NCBI RefSeq assembly: GCF_014230145.1
Contig: NZ_JACHVC010000013.1
Span: forward strand, 620,001-684,000
Source: Pelagicoccus albus
GTDB taxonomy: Bacteria; Verrucomicrobiota; Verrucomicrobiia; Opitutales; Opitutaceae
Direction of reading: 5' to 3'
DNA: 64,000 nt
The notes beneath the pieces were generated by a model, which was not told where the DNA came from, did not search any database, and worked only from the letters and a program-made list of their open reading frames with translations. Below, piece by piece: positions 8,395 through 17,903 of the stretch. Every line of letters begins with the position of its first letter. Position 1 is the first letter of the stretch. A program made the translations under genes and the position numbers.

Positions 8395-9741
8395 ATGCCT
8401 GCTCTTAAAGTCCAACAATTTGCCGATGCGGTGCGTTCTGAAATAGGAGCGGATCGGGTGAGCGATGACCCGGCAACGTTGAGATCCGTTTCGCGCGACT
8501 ACGCGTGGTTATCCCCCATCCTTTCTCCCCTCGTAGAAGGAAAAATAACTGACTTCGTGGTGTATCCGGAAAACGCGGACGAGCTTTCGGCAATCACTAG
8601 TCTAGCGTACAAATACAACGTGGGCCTAACTCCTCGCGGCAAAGGTACTGGGAATTACGGCCAATCCGTTCCTCAGGGACCAGGTGCGGTGGTAGACACC
8701 AGTCGGATGCAGCAAATTCTCGAAATTGGTGACGGCTTTATGCGGGCGGAAGCGGGCGTACCGTTCACGAAGCTTGAAGCGGCAGCCAATAAGACAGGAC
8801 AAGAACTATCCATTTTTCCAAGCACAACCAACAGCTACTTAGGAGGATTTCTAAGTGGCGGTTCAGGAGGGACCGGATCGGTCGCTCACGGATTTCTATG
8901 GAATGGTTTCGTCAAGCAGCTGAAGATCGTTCCCTGTCTCGAAGAGAGCGCGCCATTTGTCGTGGATGCGCCGGATACACTCGACCACCTGCATGGATAC
9001 GGCACCACCGGTTTAATTGCGGAAGCAACCATCAAGCTTGTCCCCAAGACTGATTGGACCGCCCTCTTTGCCAGCTTTCCGGCAGACGCCTGGGAAGCAG
9101 CGACAGCATTTGGGATGCGAACCATGAAAGCCGCGACCTTGCCTCGGCTCCTGTCTGTCGACCAAGCTTCATTCCTCAAATTCTTTCCGGAGCACCCCGG
9201 TCTTGCTCGCGACCGAATCAGCGTGCGGCTTATATCCGACCCCACGATGCTAGCCGAGTATGAGTCATGGTTGGATGAGATGGGAGGAAAGGTAGAGTCC
9301 ATCGATCCTAAAGCCTGTACGCTGCAGACTTTTCTTTCCTACAACCACGTGAGCTTGCGGGCCAAGCAAAGTGATCCAGGTCTTTGTCACCTCCAAATCG
9401 GCGGACCTGCAGTCATCGACAGAATCGATCAAATCACCAGCATTCTGCCAGAATCAACAGTCCACTTAGACGGTATGAAGGTGTCGGGAACTCCCGGATA
9501 CGGAGGAATTTTGATCTCACGCTTTGTCAATCGAGCTACCCTGTATGAGGCCATGGCCGAGCTAAAATCAATGGGCTGTATCGTCGTGAATCCACACCAT
9601 TGGTATCTGGGTTTAGGCCACTACCCGACCCTATCCGAAGTGCTTCGCGTATCCGCATTGGTCGACCCAAAGGGCTTGCTGAATCCGGGACGGTTCCCCC
9701 CGAAAGAGGTCATTGCCCAAAACTCCAAGGAGCTAGCCTAA
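8395..9741 (+). CDS. FAD-binding oxidase (FAD_binding_4, paralogue 1)
   Basis: 448 residues of the VAO/PCMH flavoprotein fold. The FAD pyrophosphate-binding loop is RGKGTGNYGQ (residues 81-90), followed by SGGSGGTGSVAHGFLWNG, where the flavin sits. An N-terminal SRDYAWLSPIL block is shared by all five paralogues in the window. It is probably a cytosolic dehydrogenase or oxidase acting on an alcohol, hydroxy acid or phenol. It lacks the usual GlcD GGTGLSGG loop, so glycolate oxidase is not a good name. It is first of three tandem copies spaced by 3 and 6 bases. The substrate is unknown; the link to ABC uptake genes is contextual. Confidence 0.85.
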   Translation: MPALKVQQFADAVRSEIGADRVSDDPATLRSVSRDYAWLSPILSPLVEGKITDFVVYPENADELSAITSLAYKYNVGLTPRGKGTGNYGQSVPQGPGAVVDTSRMQQILEIGDGFMRAEAGVPFTKLEAAANKTGQELSIFPSTTNSYLGGFLSGGSGGTGSVAHGFLWNGFVKQLKIVPCLEESAPFVVDAPDTLDHLHGYGTTGLIAEATIKLVPKTDWTALFASFPADAWEAATAFGMRTMKAATLPRLLSVDQASFLKFFPEHPGLARDRISVRLISDPTMLAEYESWLDEMGGKVESIDPKACTLQTFLSYNHVSLRAKQSDPGLCHLQIGGPAVIDRIDQITSILPESTVHLDGMKVSGTPGYGGILISRFVNRATLYEAMAELKSMGCIVVNPHHWYLGLGHYPTLSEVLRVSALVDPKGLLNPGRFPPKEVIAQNSKELA

Positions 9742-9744
9742 GCC

Positions 9745-11079
9745 ATGGATTTGCCATCCGCGATCAATGCACTGAAAGCATCCCTCGGAGATGAGGCCGT
9801 CGACTGCGATGCCCGGAGTTGTCAAATCGCCTCGCGAGATTACTTTTGGCTCTCGCCTATCCTTTCCCAACAGCTTCGTGACTGCCCGCTGGCCTCCGCG
9901 GTCGTTAAGCCTCAGAATCTGCTGGACTTGGCCAAGGCGCTTTCCATCGCCTACCAGTACGAGGTCCCCATAACGCCACGCGGCAAGGGAACGGGCAACT
10001 ACGGGCAAGCGGTACCCGTCGACGGCGGCATCGTGTTCGATTTGACTGCGATGAACCAAGTCATCGAGGTTGAGAGCGATTGGATAACGGCAGAAACCGG
10101 GTGCAACTTTCTCCAATTGGAAGCGGCCACTGAGAGCCTGGACCGTGAATTGCAAATCATTCCCAGCACTACCAAGAGTACGCTGGGTGGCTTTATCGGA
10201 GGAGGAGCTGGAGGAGCTGGTTCGGTGCAATACGGATTCATTTGGAACGACTTTGTAGATTCGCTGGAAATCCTGCCCTGCGTGGAAAATCCTGAGCCTT
10301 TCTGGGTCAGCGGCGAAGAATGCCTAAACTACCTACACGCCTTCGGAACGACGGGAATTATCACCAAAGCAAAAGTCCGCCTCCGCCCGCGCAGAAATTG
10401 GACCGCTCTCTACTTCTCCTTTGGTGCAGATCAGATTTCAAAAGCGGCTGCCGCGGCAAAAGCATTCACGAAACTCCCGATCGTCCCGCGACTAAATACA
10501 TTCGACCTCCCCGAAGCAGTGGCCCTCCTTCCTAAGAACGCAGCTATGCCTGCAGGAAGGATCAGCCTGCGTCCTATGGTGGACAAGAGCACCGTCGACA
10601 ATTGTATTCAAATAGTGGAGCAACTCGGCGGGCGTTTCGAAGCGGAAAAACCAGAGGACCTGGAGAATCTTCACCTTCTCTCTTACAACCACTTCACGCT
10701 GCGGGCAAAACAGAAGCGTCCCGAAATTTGCCATTTGCAGCTAGCTGGCGATGCAATGGTCGAGAAAACGGAAGCCATCTTATCGCTTTTGCCCGACTCT
10801 GCCCTCCATCTCGAGTGTAGACTCGTTGACGATAAACAGAGCTTCGGAGGCCTTCTGGTTTCTCGTTTTGTGGATAGAGCAACGATCGCAAATGCAATTG
10901 AGTCGCTTCGCTCGCTCGGCCTCCAAGTCGTCAATGTACACTCCGATAAACTGGGCGAAGGCCATCTGCCCAAGATCGAAAATGTGATCCGGACAAAGGC
11001 AGTGAATGATCCAAAGAATTTGCTGAATAGAGGAAGACTCCCCTCGGAAACAGTAGTCGCAACCTTCCCTGAGGAATGA
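9745..11079 (+). CDS. FAD-binding oxidase (FAD_binding_4, paralogue 2)
   Basis: 444 residues, closely related to the genes on both sides. It has the SRDYFWLSPILSQQL block, the FAD loop RGKGTGNYGQAVP and the glycine-rich GGGAGGAGSVQYGFIWND segment. It is nearer in sequence to the third copy (11086) than to the first. Spacing of 3 bases upstream and 6 downstream indicates translational coupling in an operon. The three copies may form a hetero-oligomer or act on successive, similar substrates. Neither can be decided from sequence. Confidence 0.85.
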   Translation: MDLPSAINALKASLGDEAVDCDARSCQIASRDYFWLSPILSQQLRDCPLASAVVKPQNLLDLAKALSIAYQYEVPITPRGKGTGNYGQAVPVDGGIVFDLTAMNQVIEVESDWITAETGCNFLQLEAATESLDRELQIIPSTTKSTLGGFIGGGAGGAGSVQYGFIWNDFVDSLEILPCVENPEPFWVSGEECLNYLHAFGTTGIITKAKVRLRPRRNWTALYFSFGADQISKAAAAAKAFTKLPIVPRLNTFDLPEAVALLPKNAAMPAGRISLRPMVDKSTVDNCIQIVEQLGGRFEAEKPEDLENLHLLSYNHFTLRAKQKRPEICHLQLAGDAMVEKTEAILSLLPDSALHLECRLVDDKQSFGGLLVSRFVDRATIANAIESLRSLGLQVVNVHSDKLGEGHLPKIENVIRTKAVNDPKNLLNRGRLPSETVVATFPEE

Positions 11080-11085
11080 TTTTCC

Positions 11086-12411
11086 ATGTCATCCCTTACG
11101 CCCGACTCCTTGCAGGAGCTCCTAAAATTAATTCCGAAAAGCGTAGTAGACCTCGATCCTGCGGCCCTGCTGAGAGCGTCACGCGACTACTACTGGATGT
11201 CCCCGATTCTGAAACGAAAACTCGCGGATCGACCTCCAGCAGAGATATTGGCCAAACCAGAATCGGAAGATCACCTCCAGACGATTCTAAAATGGGCCTA
11301 CCGGAACAACATACCCGTAACCCCTCGTGGCAAAGGCACCGGCAACTACGGCCAAGCAGTCCCCATAGATGGAGGCCTAGTGCTGGACCTGACGAACTTG
11401 AATGCTATCCGCTCGATCGAAGAAAATTGGATAACCGCTCAAGCAGGCTGTAACTTTCGGCAACTGGAGAGGGCCGCATCTGAGACGAATCAGGAACTTC
11501 AGCTCGTCCCTAGCACCACTGGCAGTACTCTGGCTGGTTTCCTCTCTGGCGGCAACGGTGGAGCAGGATCCGTCACTTACGGAATGATCTGGAATGGTTT
11601 CGTGGATACATTAAAAATATATCCCTGTACGCAAGACTCAGAGCCATTTTTGGTGCAGGGTAAAGATTGCAACCCCTATCTACACGCCTACGGAACGACA
11701 GGGATTATCGCGGAGGCAAAGGTTAGACTCCGCCCTCGTAGAGATTGGACCGCGTTTTTCTTCTCGTTTTCTCCTGACCAAATAGAAGCGGTGGCCGCCG
11801 CGTCTCAGGAGATAGTACACCTCCCCATCCCACCTCGCCTAAACTCCTTCGATCTGCCCGATATCGTAGACTATTTCGGCGATGACGAGCGAATGCCTAA
11901 AGGACGAATTAGCCTGAGGTCCATGGTAGCTAGCTCGATGGCAAGTCGTATCCAAGAAATCGTGCACAAGCATGGAGGAACGTTCGAAGCGGAAGACCCA
12001 ACAGCTTTGGAATATCTCCACACCCACTCTTTCAACCATCCCACGCTTCGCATAAAACAGAAACGCGCGGACCTTTGCCACCTGCAAATCAAGGGTGCTG
12101 GAATCATAAAAAACCTACCCCAAATAATAGCTCTACTTCCAGAGGCTAGCTGCCATTTCGACTCGAGAAAAGAAGCAGGAAACGCTGATAGCTACGGGGG
12201 TATCCTACTTTCCCGCTACGAGAGCGAAGAGCTCCTTCTTCGGGCTATCTCTGAAATTCGATCGATGGGCCTCCAAGTGATCAATGTGCACAACCATCAG
12301 CTCGGAAACGGTCATCCCCCTAGCCTGGAGTTGATACAAAAGACGCGATCAAAAACCGATCCACTCCACCTGCTAAACGACGGCCGTATTCCTCGGTCGA
12401 CTGACTCCTAA
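11086..12411 (+). CDS. FAD-binding oxidase (FAD_binding_4, paralogue 3)
   Basis: 441 residues. The FAD loop RGKGTGNYGQAVPIDGG and the following SGGNGGAGSVTYGMIWNG are intact, as is the SRDYYWMSPILKRKL block. It resembles paralogue 2 along its whole length, which suggests a relatively recent tandem duplication. It is the last of the three adjacent copies and is followed by a short VOC gene after 18 bases. No covalent-flavin His or Cys motif was recognised. Likely an FAD-dependent dehydrogenase; substrate unknown. Confidence 0.85.
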   Translation: MSSLTPDSLQELLKLIPKSVVDLDPAALLRASRDYYWMSPILKRKLADRPPAEILAKPESEDHLQTILKWAYRNNIPVTPRGKGTGNYGQAVPIDGGLVLDLTNLNAIRSIEENWITAQAGCNFRQLERAASETNQELQLVPSTTGSTLAGFLSGGNGGAGSVTYGMIWNGFVDTLKIYPCTQDSEPFLVQGKDCNPYLHAYGTTGIIAEAKVRLRPRRDWTAFFFSFSPDQIEAVAAASQEIVHLPIPPRLNSFDLPDIVDYFGDDERMPKGRISLRSMVASSMASRIQEIVHKHGGTFEAEDPTALEYLHTHSFNHPTLRIKQKRADLCHLQIKGAGIIKNLPQIIALLPEASCHFDSRKEAGNADSYGGILLSRYESEELLLRAISEIRSMGLQVINVHNHQLGNGHPPSLELIQKTRSKTDPLHLLNDGRIPRSTDS

Positions 12412-12429
12412 CCCTGAAAGCTTTAGACT

Positions 12430-12831
12430 ATGATTACCCAATTAGACCACATTGCCCTCGGTGTTGAAGACATCGAAGCGAGCATCGCGTTCTTTACGCA
12501 AAAACTTAATTTTAGAGTCGGTCGCCGCGGAACACACATGGTCAGTGGCCGCCCTATCGTATTCATCTGGGACCCGGGAACCGGCACCAAGTTCGAGCTT
12601 ATCGAGGTAGACGCCGGCAAAGGAGGCGTAGACCATTTCGCCTTTCGCACGGACGATGTCACCGCTGATTGCCAAGCGATGTCCGAGGGGGGGTATCCTC
12701 CCGTTCGCGGCCCCAAGCGGACCGAGACAGCAAAGATGGAAACCGCTCATTTTGTAGCCCACGAGGGCTTGAAGATACAAATATGCAACTATGACGAGGG
12801 AGCGGAGGATACCATTCTTCCGAGTTCCTGA
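12430..12831 (+). CDS. VOC (glyoxalase/dioxygenase superfamily) protein
   Basis: A 133-residue single VOC unit (two beta-alpha-beta-beta-beta modules). Candidate metal ligands are His7 (LDHIALGVED), a Glu in FELIEVDAG and a His in GGVDHFAFRT. The fourth ligand position is not obvious. The family includes glyoxalase I, methylmalonyl-CoA epimerase and extradiol dioxygenases. Its place inside a run of oxidoreductase genes suggests a metal-dependent lyase, isomerase or dioxygenase step in the same pathway. The specific reaction cannot be assigned. Confidence 0.8.
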   Translation: MITQLDHIALGVEDIEASIAFFTQKLNFRVGRRGTHMVSGRPIVFIWDPGTGTKFELIEVDAGKGGVDHFAFRTDDVTADCQAMSEGGYPPVRGPKRTETAKMETAHFVAHEGLKIQICNYDEGAEDTILPSS

Positions 12832-12856
12832 CCGATAGCTTTGTATTGCCTGCCCC

Positions 12857-13591
12857 ATGACAATTGATTGGCCAACCTTCCTGTATCTAGCGATTATCCT
12901 CTTCATTGCAGGCTTCTCGCACGGGGTGACCGGCTTCGGAGTTGGCATCGTGGCCATCTCGCTACTCACCCTTTTCCTCCCGATCTACTACGCTGCCGCA
13001 TTCGCCGCATTAACAGCGCTGCTCACGGGCTTGGTTATCCTATTCGTTTATCGCAATTCGTTCACCTTGCGACCGGTTCTGAAGCTCCTCGCAGGAGCCA
13101 TCCCCGGAATTCCGGTGGGCATGCACTTCGTCAGGAAACTGGATTCCCAAGTTGCCCTTTCTCTGCTCGGAGTCGTTATCATCGGATTTTCTTTGTTCTC
13201 CCTGAGTCGTCCACATTTGCCTAAGATTAAGTATCCATGGGTTGCATACCTATTTGGATTCGGCTCAGGCACGCTCGCCGGGGCCTTCAACGCAGGCGGC
13301 CCCTTCGCCATCATCTACGGCTTGTGCTCGGGTTGGAACGAAAAGGAATTCAAAAGCAACATCACCGGTTATATGATGATCAATATGACCGCCTTAATCG
13401 TCATGCACGGAGCAAATGGCAATCTCCCACTTCCCCACCTAAAGCTTTTCGCTTTGGCCTCCCCCATTCTCATACTATCCGTGCTGCTCGGACTGAAATC
13501 AGCGCATCTCCTAAACCCGCAGACCTTGAAACGTATAGTCCTCTGTTTCCTTCTGCTGATTGGTGTCAAATATTCGATCTCCATCGTCTGA
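12857..13591 (+). CDS. TauE/SafE (TSUP) family sulfite/anion exporter
   Basis: 244 residues with about eight membrane helices and the two TSUP repeats, marked by FSHGVTGFGVGIVAI near the N-terminus and the matching GAFNAGGPFAIIYGL in the second half. TSUP proteins export sulfite, sulfoacetate or other organic anions made during sulfonate breakdown, or transport metals. Its position between an SsuC-like permease operon and a fourth FAD oxidase makes disposal of a sulfur oxyanion or organic acid plausible, but this is inference. The gene starts 25 bases after the VOC gene, on the same strand. Confidence 0.85.
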   Translation: MTIDWPTFLYLAIILFIAGFSHGVTGFGVGIVAISLLTLFLPIYYAAAFAALTALLTGLVILFVYRNSFTLRPVLKLLAGAIPGIPVGMHFVRKLDSQVALSLLGVVIIGFSLFSLSRPHLPKIKYPWVAYLFGFGSGTLAGAFNAGGPFAIIYGLCSGWNEKEFKSNITGYMMINMTALIVMHGANGNLPLPHLKLFALASPILILSVLLGLKSAHLLNPQTLKRIVLCFLLLIGVKYSISIV

Positions 13592-13616
13592 CTAACCCCA
13601 AACGCATTTTATCCAC

Positions 13617-15005
13617 ATGCCCATTAAGCCACTTGAACCTAAGCAACTCCAAGAGCTCGCTGAGCTTTGCCCGGAAGGAGATTTCCTAACAGACGAGGCG
13701 ACCCGAACCAAACTTTCGAGGGACTACTACTGGTATTCGCCGCGTCTTACACCCCTACTTGATCCAATCATTGCAGACGCCGTCATTGCGGTTCGATCCA
13801 TCGAAACGCTCAAGAAGGTAGTCGCATATGCGGCTAAAGAAGGGATTCCGTTAACGCCCAGAGGCGCTGGAACGGGTAACTACGGCCAGGCAGCACCTGT
13901 CCTTGGCGGACTTCTCTTAGACATGCGACCGCTCACCGAACCACTTAAAATCGATAGAGAAACGGGGAGATTACGGGCAACCGCAGGCGTTCGCTGCCAG
14001 ACCATGGAAGAGTTCGCACGCCCATTTGGCTGGGAGTTGCCCATGTATCCATCTACTTGGGTCAAATCCACGATTGGAGGATTTCTTGCCGGAGGCTCAG
14101 CCGGAATCGGGAGCATAAAAAACGGCGTTTTACGCGATGGCAAAACCGTCACTGCTATGACGATTCTCGATAGCAGCCAGCCTCCGCAATTGCATCGCAT
14201 TACAGGTGCAGACTGCCTCAACTACCTTCATGCCTACGGGGTCAATGGCTTTATCGTAGACGTCGAATTGCAACTCGTGCCAAAATTGCCCTGGGAGCAA
14301 GTCGTCCTTTCTTCTCCCGATGCAATGAAGCTTTTCGCTTTCGCCCACAGCCTCGCTCGTGATCATGCTGAAAAACTCCGGCTCCTAAACTTTCAACAAT
14401 GGCCCATTCCCTCCTTCTTCATTCCCTTGAAGAAGCACTACACCGAGGGCGAGAGCATCATCCAGCTGGAAGTCACCACCGAGTACCTTTCCCTGATTCT
14501 GGATAAAGCAGAAAGCGAGGGAATCTCGGTTAAACTCCACCTTCCACACAAAGAACCGAGGCGAGCTCCCATGCTTTCGGATTTCGTACAGAATCACTCC
14601 ACCCTTTGGGCTAAGAAAGAAGATCCCAGCTACACTTACCTTTCCGCCAAGATCGATTTCCAAAATTGGGAATCCGCAGTACGCCGACTCATGGATTGGA
14701 AGGATCCCGTATTTGCACTGCGAGCTGACTTCAATCAAACCGATGGCAAACCTTCAGTCGCCGCGGGGCCTATCTTCAAAGCCCCCGACACAGAGACACT
14801 CCAGAAGGGAGAGAGAGCTCTGCAGGAAATGGGGATCTATTTCTATGATGTGCACTCACCCTTCCTCGACCGGCGGGGAATGGAAACGATGCACAGTTCA
14901 AAAATCCGCCTCAAGTCGGTACGCGACCCGAGTAGAATATTCGGCATCGGGAAACTGGCTCATGAAGCCCCGGACCTAGGATCAGAAATGTCGAAATCCT
15001 GGTAG
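13617..15005 (+). CDS. FAD-binding oxidase (FAD_binding_4, paralogue 4)
   Basis: 462 residues. It has the SRDYYWYSPRLTPLL block, a variant FAD loop RGAGTGNYGQAAP, and a glycine-rich GGSAGIGSIKNGVLRDG segment. With the copy at 21193 it forms a second subgroup, sharing a STWVK/STWAK element where the tandem trio has STTNS, STTKS or STTGS, and a common EPRR(A/S)PMLSDFVQ(N/G)HS block. This split suggests two different substrates. It ends the plus-strand run that starts at 6380 and converges on the binding protein gene at 15022. Confidence 0.85.
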   Translation: MPIKPLEPKQLQELAELCPEGDFLTDEATRTKLSRDYYWYSPRLTPLLDPIIADAVIAVRSIETLKKVVAYAAKEGIPLTPRGAGTGNYGQAAPVLGGLLLDMRPLTEPLKIDRETGRLRATAGVRCQTMEEFARPFGWELPMYPSTWVKSTIGGFLAGGSAGIGSIKNGVLRDGKTVTAMTILDSSQPPQLHRITGADCLNYLHAYGVNGFIVDVELQLVPKLPWEQVVLSSPDAMKLFAFAHSLARDHAEKLRLLNFQQWPIPSFFIPLKKHYTEGESIIQLEVTTEYLSLILDKAESEGISVKLHLPHKEPRRAPMLSDFVQNHSTLWAKKEDPSYTYLSAKIDFQNWESAVRRLMDWKDPVFALRADFNQTDGKPSVAAGPIFKAPDTETLQKGERALQEMGIYFYDVHSPFLDRRGMETMHSSKIRLKSVRDPSRIFGIGKLAHEAPDLGSEMSKSW

Positions 15006-15021
15006 AATCCAGTAAACGCTT

Positions 15022-16044
15022 CTAGCTGCTGGGTATCGGTTTTTCCAATACCTTGTCTACCACTTCCCAGGCCATAATTTCGTCTGCGAGATATTTCCGC
15101 GATACAAGGCCGAGATTCAGGAGTTCGTCCGCCATTTCCTGGACACGCTCCCGGGTGACTGATCGGAGATCCTCTACCTGCCCAGAAGGACCCGTCACAA
15201 TGCCGTGACTCAACATTTGTTCCCGGGCCCATTTCATGAACTCTAGATCTTGCTCCGGGTTCATCTCCTTAATCGCAGCGTGAGCGATTTCGTAGCCATC
15301 CCCCTCCGCAATATACTCAGCCCAGCCTCGGTGCGATATGGCGACGACCTTCTCGATCAAGTCCGGATCTTCCTTCACGAGATCAGTGCGCGTGTAAAGC
15401 ACTCTAAAAGAGTCCAGTCCTTCGTTGTAAATAGGAAGTACCCGCACATCTACCCCTTCTCGCTCCACGAAATACGGTTCATTGGTTAGATAGCACTGCT
15501 GCACGAGTTCCTTGTCCGAAAGGAATCTGGCTATAGTTCTCATGTGCGGGATCGTGTTGAGCGAAACGCCGTGCCGGGCCTCTAGACGTTCCAGATAAAG
15601 CGAACCAGCGGAGGCCATAACCGGTCGATCGCCAATATCAGTAACTGAATACACATCCTGATCCGCGTGCACCATTAGCGAAAGCGGAATTCGTTGCAAA
15701 TAAGCTCCCACTGCTACTAATGGCAAACCGCGGTCAATGGCCATGATCACGTCCTCAAGCCGAGCCACTCCAAAAGTCACTGTACCTTGAGCGACCTTCT
15801 GCCGAGTGTTATCATTGGGGCCACCCGCTTTCACTTCCATTACGATTCCAGCGGCTTCGTAGTATCTCTTTTTCCATGCGAGATAAAACCCTGAGTGCTC
15901 AGGTTGAGCATACCAATCTGCTTGAATTTGAACAGCATTAGCTTCATCTTCAACAGCTATTGTATCCACACTTTTGTTACTGCATCCACTGACAAAGATT
16001 ACAGTAGAGACAATCGAGACCTGGACCGCTACTTTCTTGAACAT
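15022..16044 (-). CDS. NMT1/THI5-like ABC substrate-binding lipoprotein
   Basis: 340 residues from the chosen start, the ATG at 16044. That start gives a compact 21-residue lipoprotein signal ending in VSGC; an earlier ATG at 16086 would add 14 residues. It carries the paralogue signature QADWYAQPEHSGFYLAWKK and the segment NEPYFVEREGVDVRVL. It is one of five related minus-strand binding lipoproteins. It stands alone between the FAD oxidase run and a divergent hydrolase gene and has no adjacent permease, so it probably shares the permease and ATPase at 7582 and 17085. Confidence 0.83.
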   Translation of the reverse strand: MFKKVAVQVSIVSTVIFVSGCSNKSVDTIAVEDEANAVQIQADWYAQPEHSGFYLAWKKRYYEAAGIVMEVKAGGPNDNTRQKVAQGTVTFGVARLEDVIMAIDRGLPLVAVGAYLQRIPLSLMVHADQDVYSVTDIGDRPVMASAGSLYLERLEARHGVSLNTIPHMRTIARFLSDKELVQQCYLTNEPYFVEREGVDVRVLPIYNEGLDSFRVLYTRTDLVKEDPDLIEKVVAISHRGWAEYIAEGDGYEIAHAAIKEMNPEQDLEFMKWAREQMLSHGIVTGPSGQVEDLRSVTRERVQEMADELLNLGLVSRKYLADEIMAWEVVDKVLEKPIPSS

Positions 16045-16168
16045 CTCAAAAGTGAAATGTCCCAACTTTCTGGATTCTACATACATTGCGATTTGCTAAG
16101 CATTCGCCATTCCCACTGAGAGACAAAGAGTCCAGCAAAACGTGGCCCATCTTTTGCTTTGCTTGGGC

Positions 16169-17041
16169 ATGATCTACGCCGGCTACTCGACCCAAGAAGA
16201 AATCGACCATCAGCTTTCTTACGGAATGGTCGGACCCAAACGCGACGAAGCGTACGCGAATTTTGTAGAAGGGGCTTACCGAGCGCGAGATGCCTTTTCC
16301 CCAAAGCTTGACCTTATGTACGGTCCGGCAGACCGCCATCGCCTAGACTTTTTCCCAACTCCATTGGGAGCAGACAAAGCCCCAACCATCATTTTCTTTC
16401 ACGGAGGCAGCTGGCGCCTGAGCGACAAGTTCTTTGCGAACTTCTGGGCAGAGGCGTTCTGTCCGGCGGGCTACAATTTCATCGCCGCCACCTATGGCTT
16501 TCTACCGCTCTTCAGTATGGATCAAATCATAGATCACGCCCGGCTGGCAGTGAACTGGGTGAGCGACAACCACGCCAAACTCGGGATCGATCCGACCCGC
16601 CTCATCGTGTCCGGAAACTCAGCGGGCGCACACTTGGCCATGATGGCAATGGTTAACGACTGGACCGAAACCTCTTTAGATCCGCAGAACATTTTGGGAT
16701 GTTTCGGATTCTCTGGTCTCTACGACCTGGAAATGGCTCACCACAGTTCTAACTCCCGCCAGTACGTGACGAGCGTGAAGGACGCGAAAGCTTGGTCGCC
16801 ATTCTATCATGTCAAACGCGACCTACCTCCAGCGTTCATCGTTTTTGGAGACGACGAAACGGAGGAGTTCGCCCGACAAAGCGCCGTCATGCATCAAGCT
16901 TGGTTAGACGCCGGAAACCAATCGACTCTAGTCAGCGCTCCGGGAGGAAACCACTACAATACCCAATGGTTCGCTCGGACCGAAGGCGATCCCCTTCATC
17001 AGAAGCTAATGGCCTTCCTCAAAGAGATAAGCCAAAAGTAA
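16169..17041 (+). CDS. Alpha/beta hydrolase (kynurenine-formamidase/BD-FAE-like)
   Basis: About 290 residues. The oxyanion-hole motif is FFHGGSW and the nucleophile elbow is VSGNSAGAHLA, both typical of the hormone-sensitive-lipase/kynurenine formamidase branch. A late acid and base are in VFGDDETEEF and PGGNHYNTQ. The ATG at 16169 is preferred, giving MIYAGYSTQEE, a common N-terminus in this branch; an in-frame GTG at 16142 would add a hydrophobic stretch. Homologues hydrolyse N-formylkynurenine, esters or bifunctional ester-amides in the cytosol. It is probably part of the surrounding catabolic island. Substrate unknown. Confidence 0.82.
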   Translation: MIYAGYSTQEEIDHQLSYGMVGPKRDEAYANFVEGAYRARDAFSPKLDLMYGPADRHRLDFFPTPLGADKAPTIIFFHGGSWRLSDKFFANFWAEAFCPAGYNFIAATYGFLPLFSMDQIIDHARLAVNWVSDNHAKLGIDPTRLIVSGNSAGAHLAMMAMVNDWTETSLDPQNILGCFGFSGLYDLEMAHHSSNSRQYVTSVKDAKAWSPFYHVKRDLPPAFIVFGDDETEEFARQSAVMHQAWLDAGNQSTLVSAPGGNHYNTQWFARTEGDPLHQKLMAFLKEISQK

Positions 17042-17084
17042 CCAGTATCCAAATACATCTAAACGTTTCGGTCTGGACTGCACG

Positions 17085-17903
17085 CTAGTGCATGACAGAG
17101 CGAAGCGACATTGAAGTGCGACGCACCAAGTCTAGAAACTCCGTCGTTTCTCGCAACTCGGCGGTACGTGGATAAGAAAAGGGTACTTCGATGATCTCGG
17201 CTACTCGCCCAGGATTGGCTGACAAAACAACAATGCGGGACGATAGAAATACGGCTTCCGCGACGGAGTGCGTTACGAAAAAGGCAGTCCAATTTTCCTT
17301 AGCCCGAATCTCGAGAATCTCCTCATTTAAGCGATCTCGAGTCATTTCGTCCAAAGCGCCAAAAGGCTCGTCCAAAAGCAAAATCCTGGGAGAAAGCGAG
17401 AGTGCCCGAGCAATGGATACGCGCATACGCATGCCACCCGAAAGCTGATGCGGGAATCGGTTACGAGCGTGATCGAGCCCAACCAGATCGATCATCTTAT
17501 CGGCGATATCCTTGCGGCGATACTTGTCGATGTGCCCTTGCACCTTGAGAGCGAGCTCCACGTTTTTTTGCACTCTCAGCCAGGGGAGCAGATTCGCCTC
17601 TTGGAAAATGTAGGCCATCTCCGCGCGAGCGTTTTCAGGTGTCATACCATCGATTACGATTTCGCCAGCGGTGTTGGGAGTCAGGCCCGAAATCAGACGC
17701 AACAAGGTGGATTTACCGCAGCCACTTGGGCCAATGAGACTGATGAACTCACCCGCTTGCACCTCAAGATTGATATTATCGAGAATGACCGGTCCAGTGC
17801 CGAACTGCTTTTGTACTTCCTTAAAATAGACTTGCGGGAGTGCCATCATGGGCTTCGTAAGCAAGCTACCTGCCACATTCTCTTCTGAATTAAAGTCTTT
17901 CAT
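17085..17903 (-). CDS. ABC transporter ATP-binding protein (SsuB/TauB-like)
   Basis: 272 residues from the chosen start. Walker A is GPSGCGKST, the ABC signature is LSGGMRMRV and Walker B is ILLLDEPFGALDE, with the H-loop in FFVTHSVAEAV. It belongs to the nitrate/sulfonate/taurine ATPase family. The start ATG at 17903 overlaps the stop of the upstream binding protein in a TAATG arrangement, so the two are translationally coupled; a longer frame beginning at 17945 is unlikely. It is the only ATPase in the island and probably drives the permease encoded at 7582. Confidence 0.9.
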   Translation of the reverse strand: MKDFNSEENVAGSLLTKPMMALPQVYFKEVQKQFGTGPVILDNINLEVQAGEFISLIGPSGCGKSTLLRLISGLTPNTAGEIVIDGMTPENARAEMAYIFQEANLLPWLRVQKNVELALKVQGHIDKYRRKDIADKMIDLVGLDHARNRFPHQLSGGMRMRVSIARALSLSPRILLLDEPFGALDEMTRDRLNEEILEIRAKENWTAFFVTHSVAEAVFLSSRIVVLSANPGRVAEIIEVPFSYPRTAELRETTEFLDLVRRTSMSLRSVMH

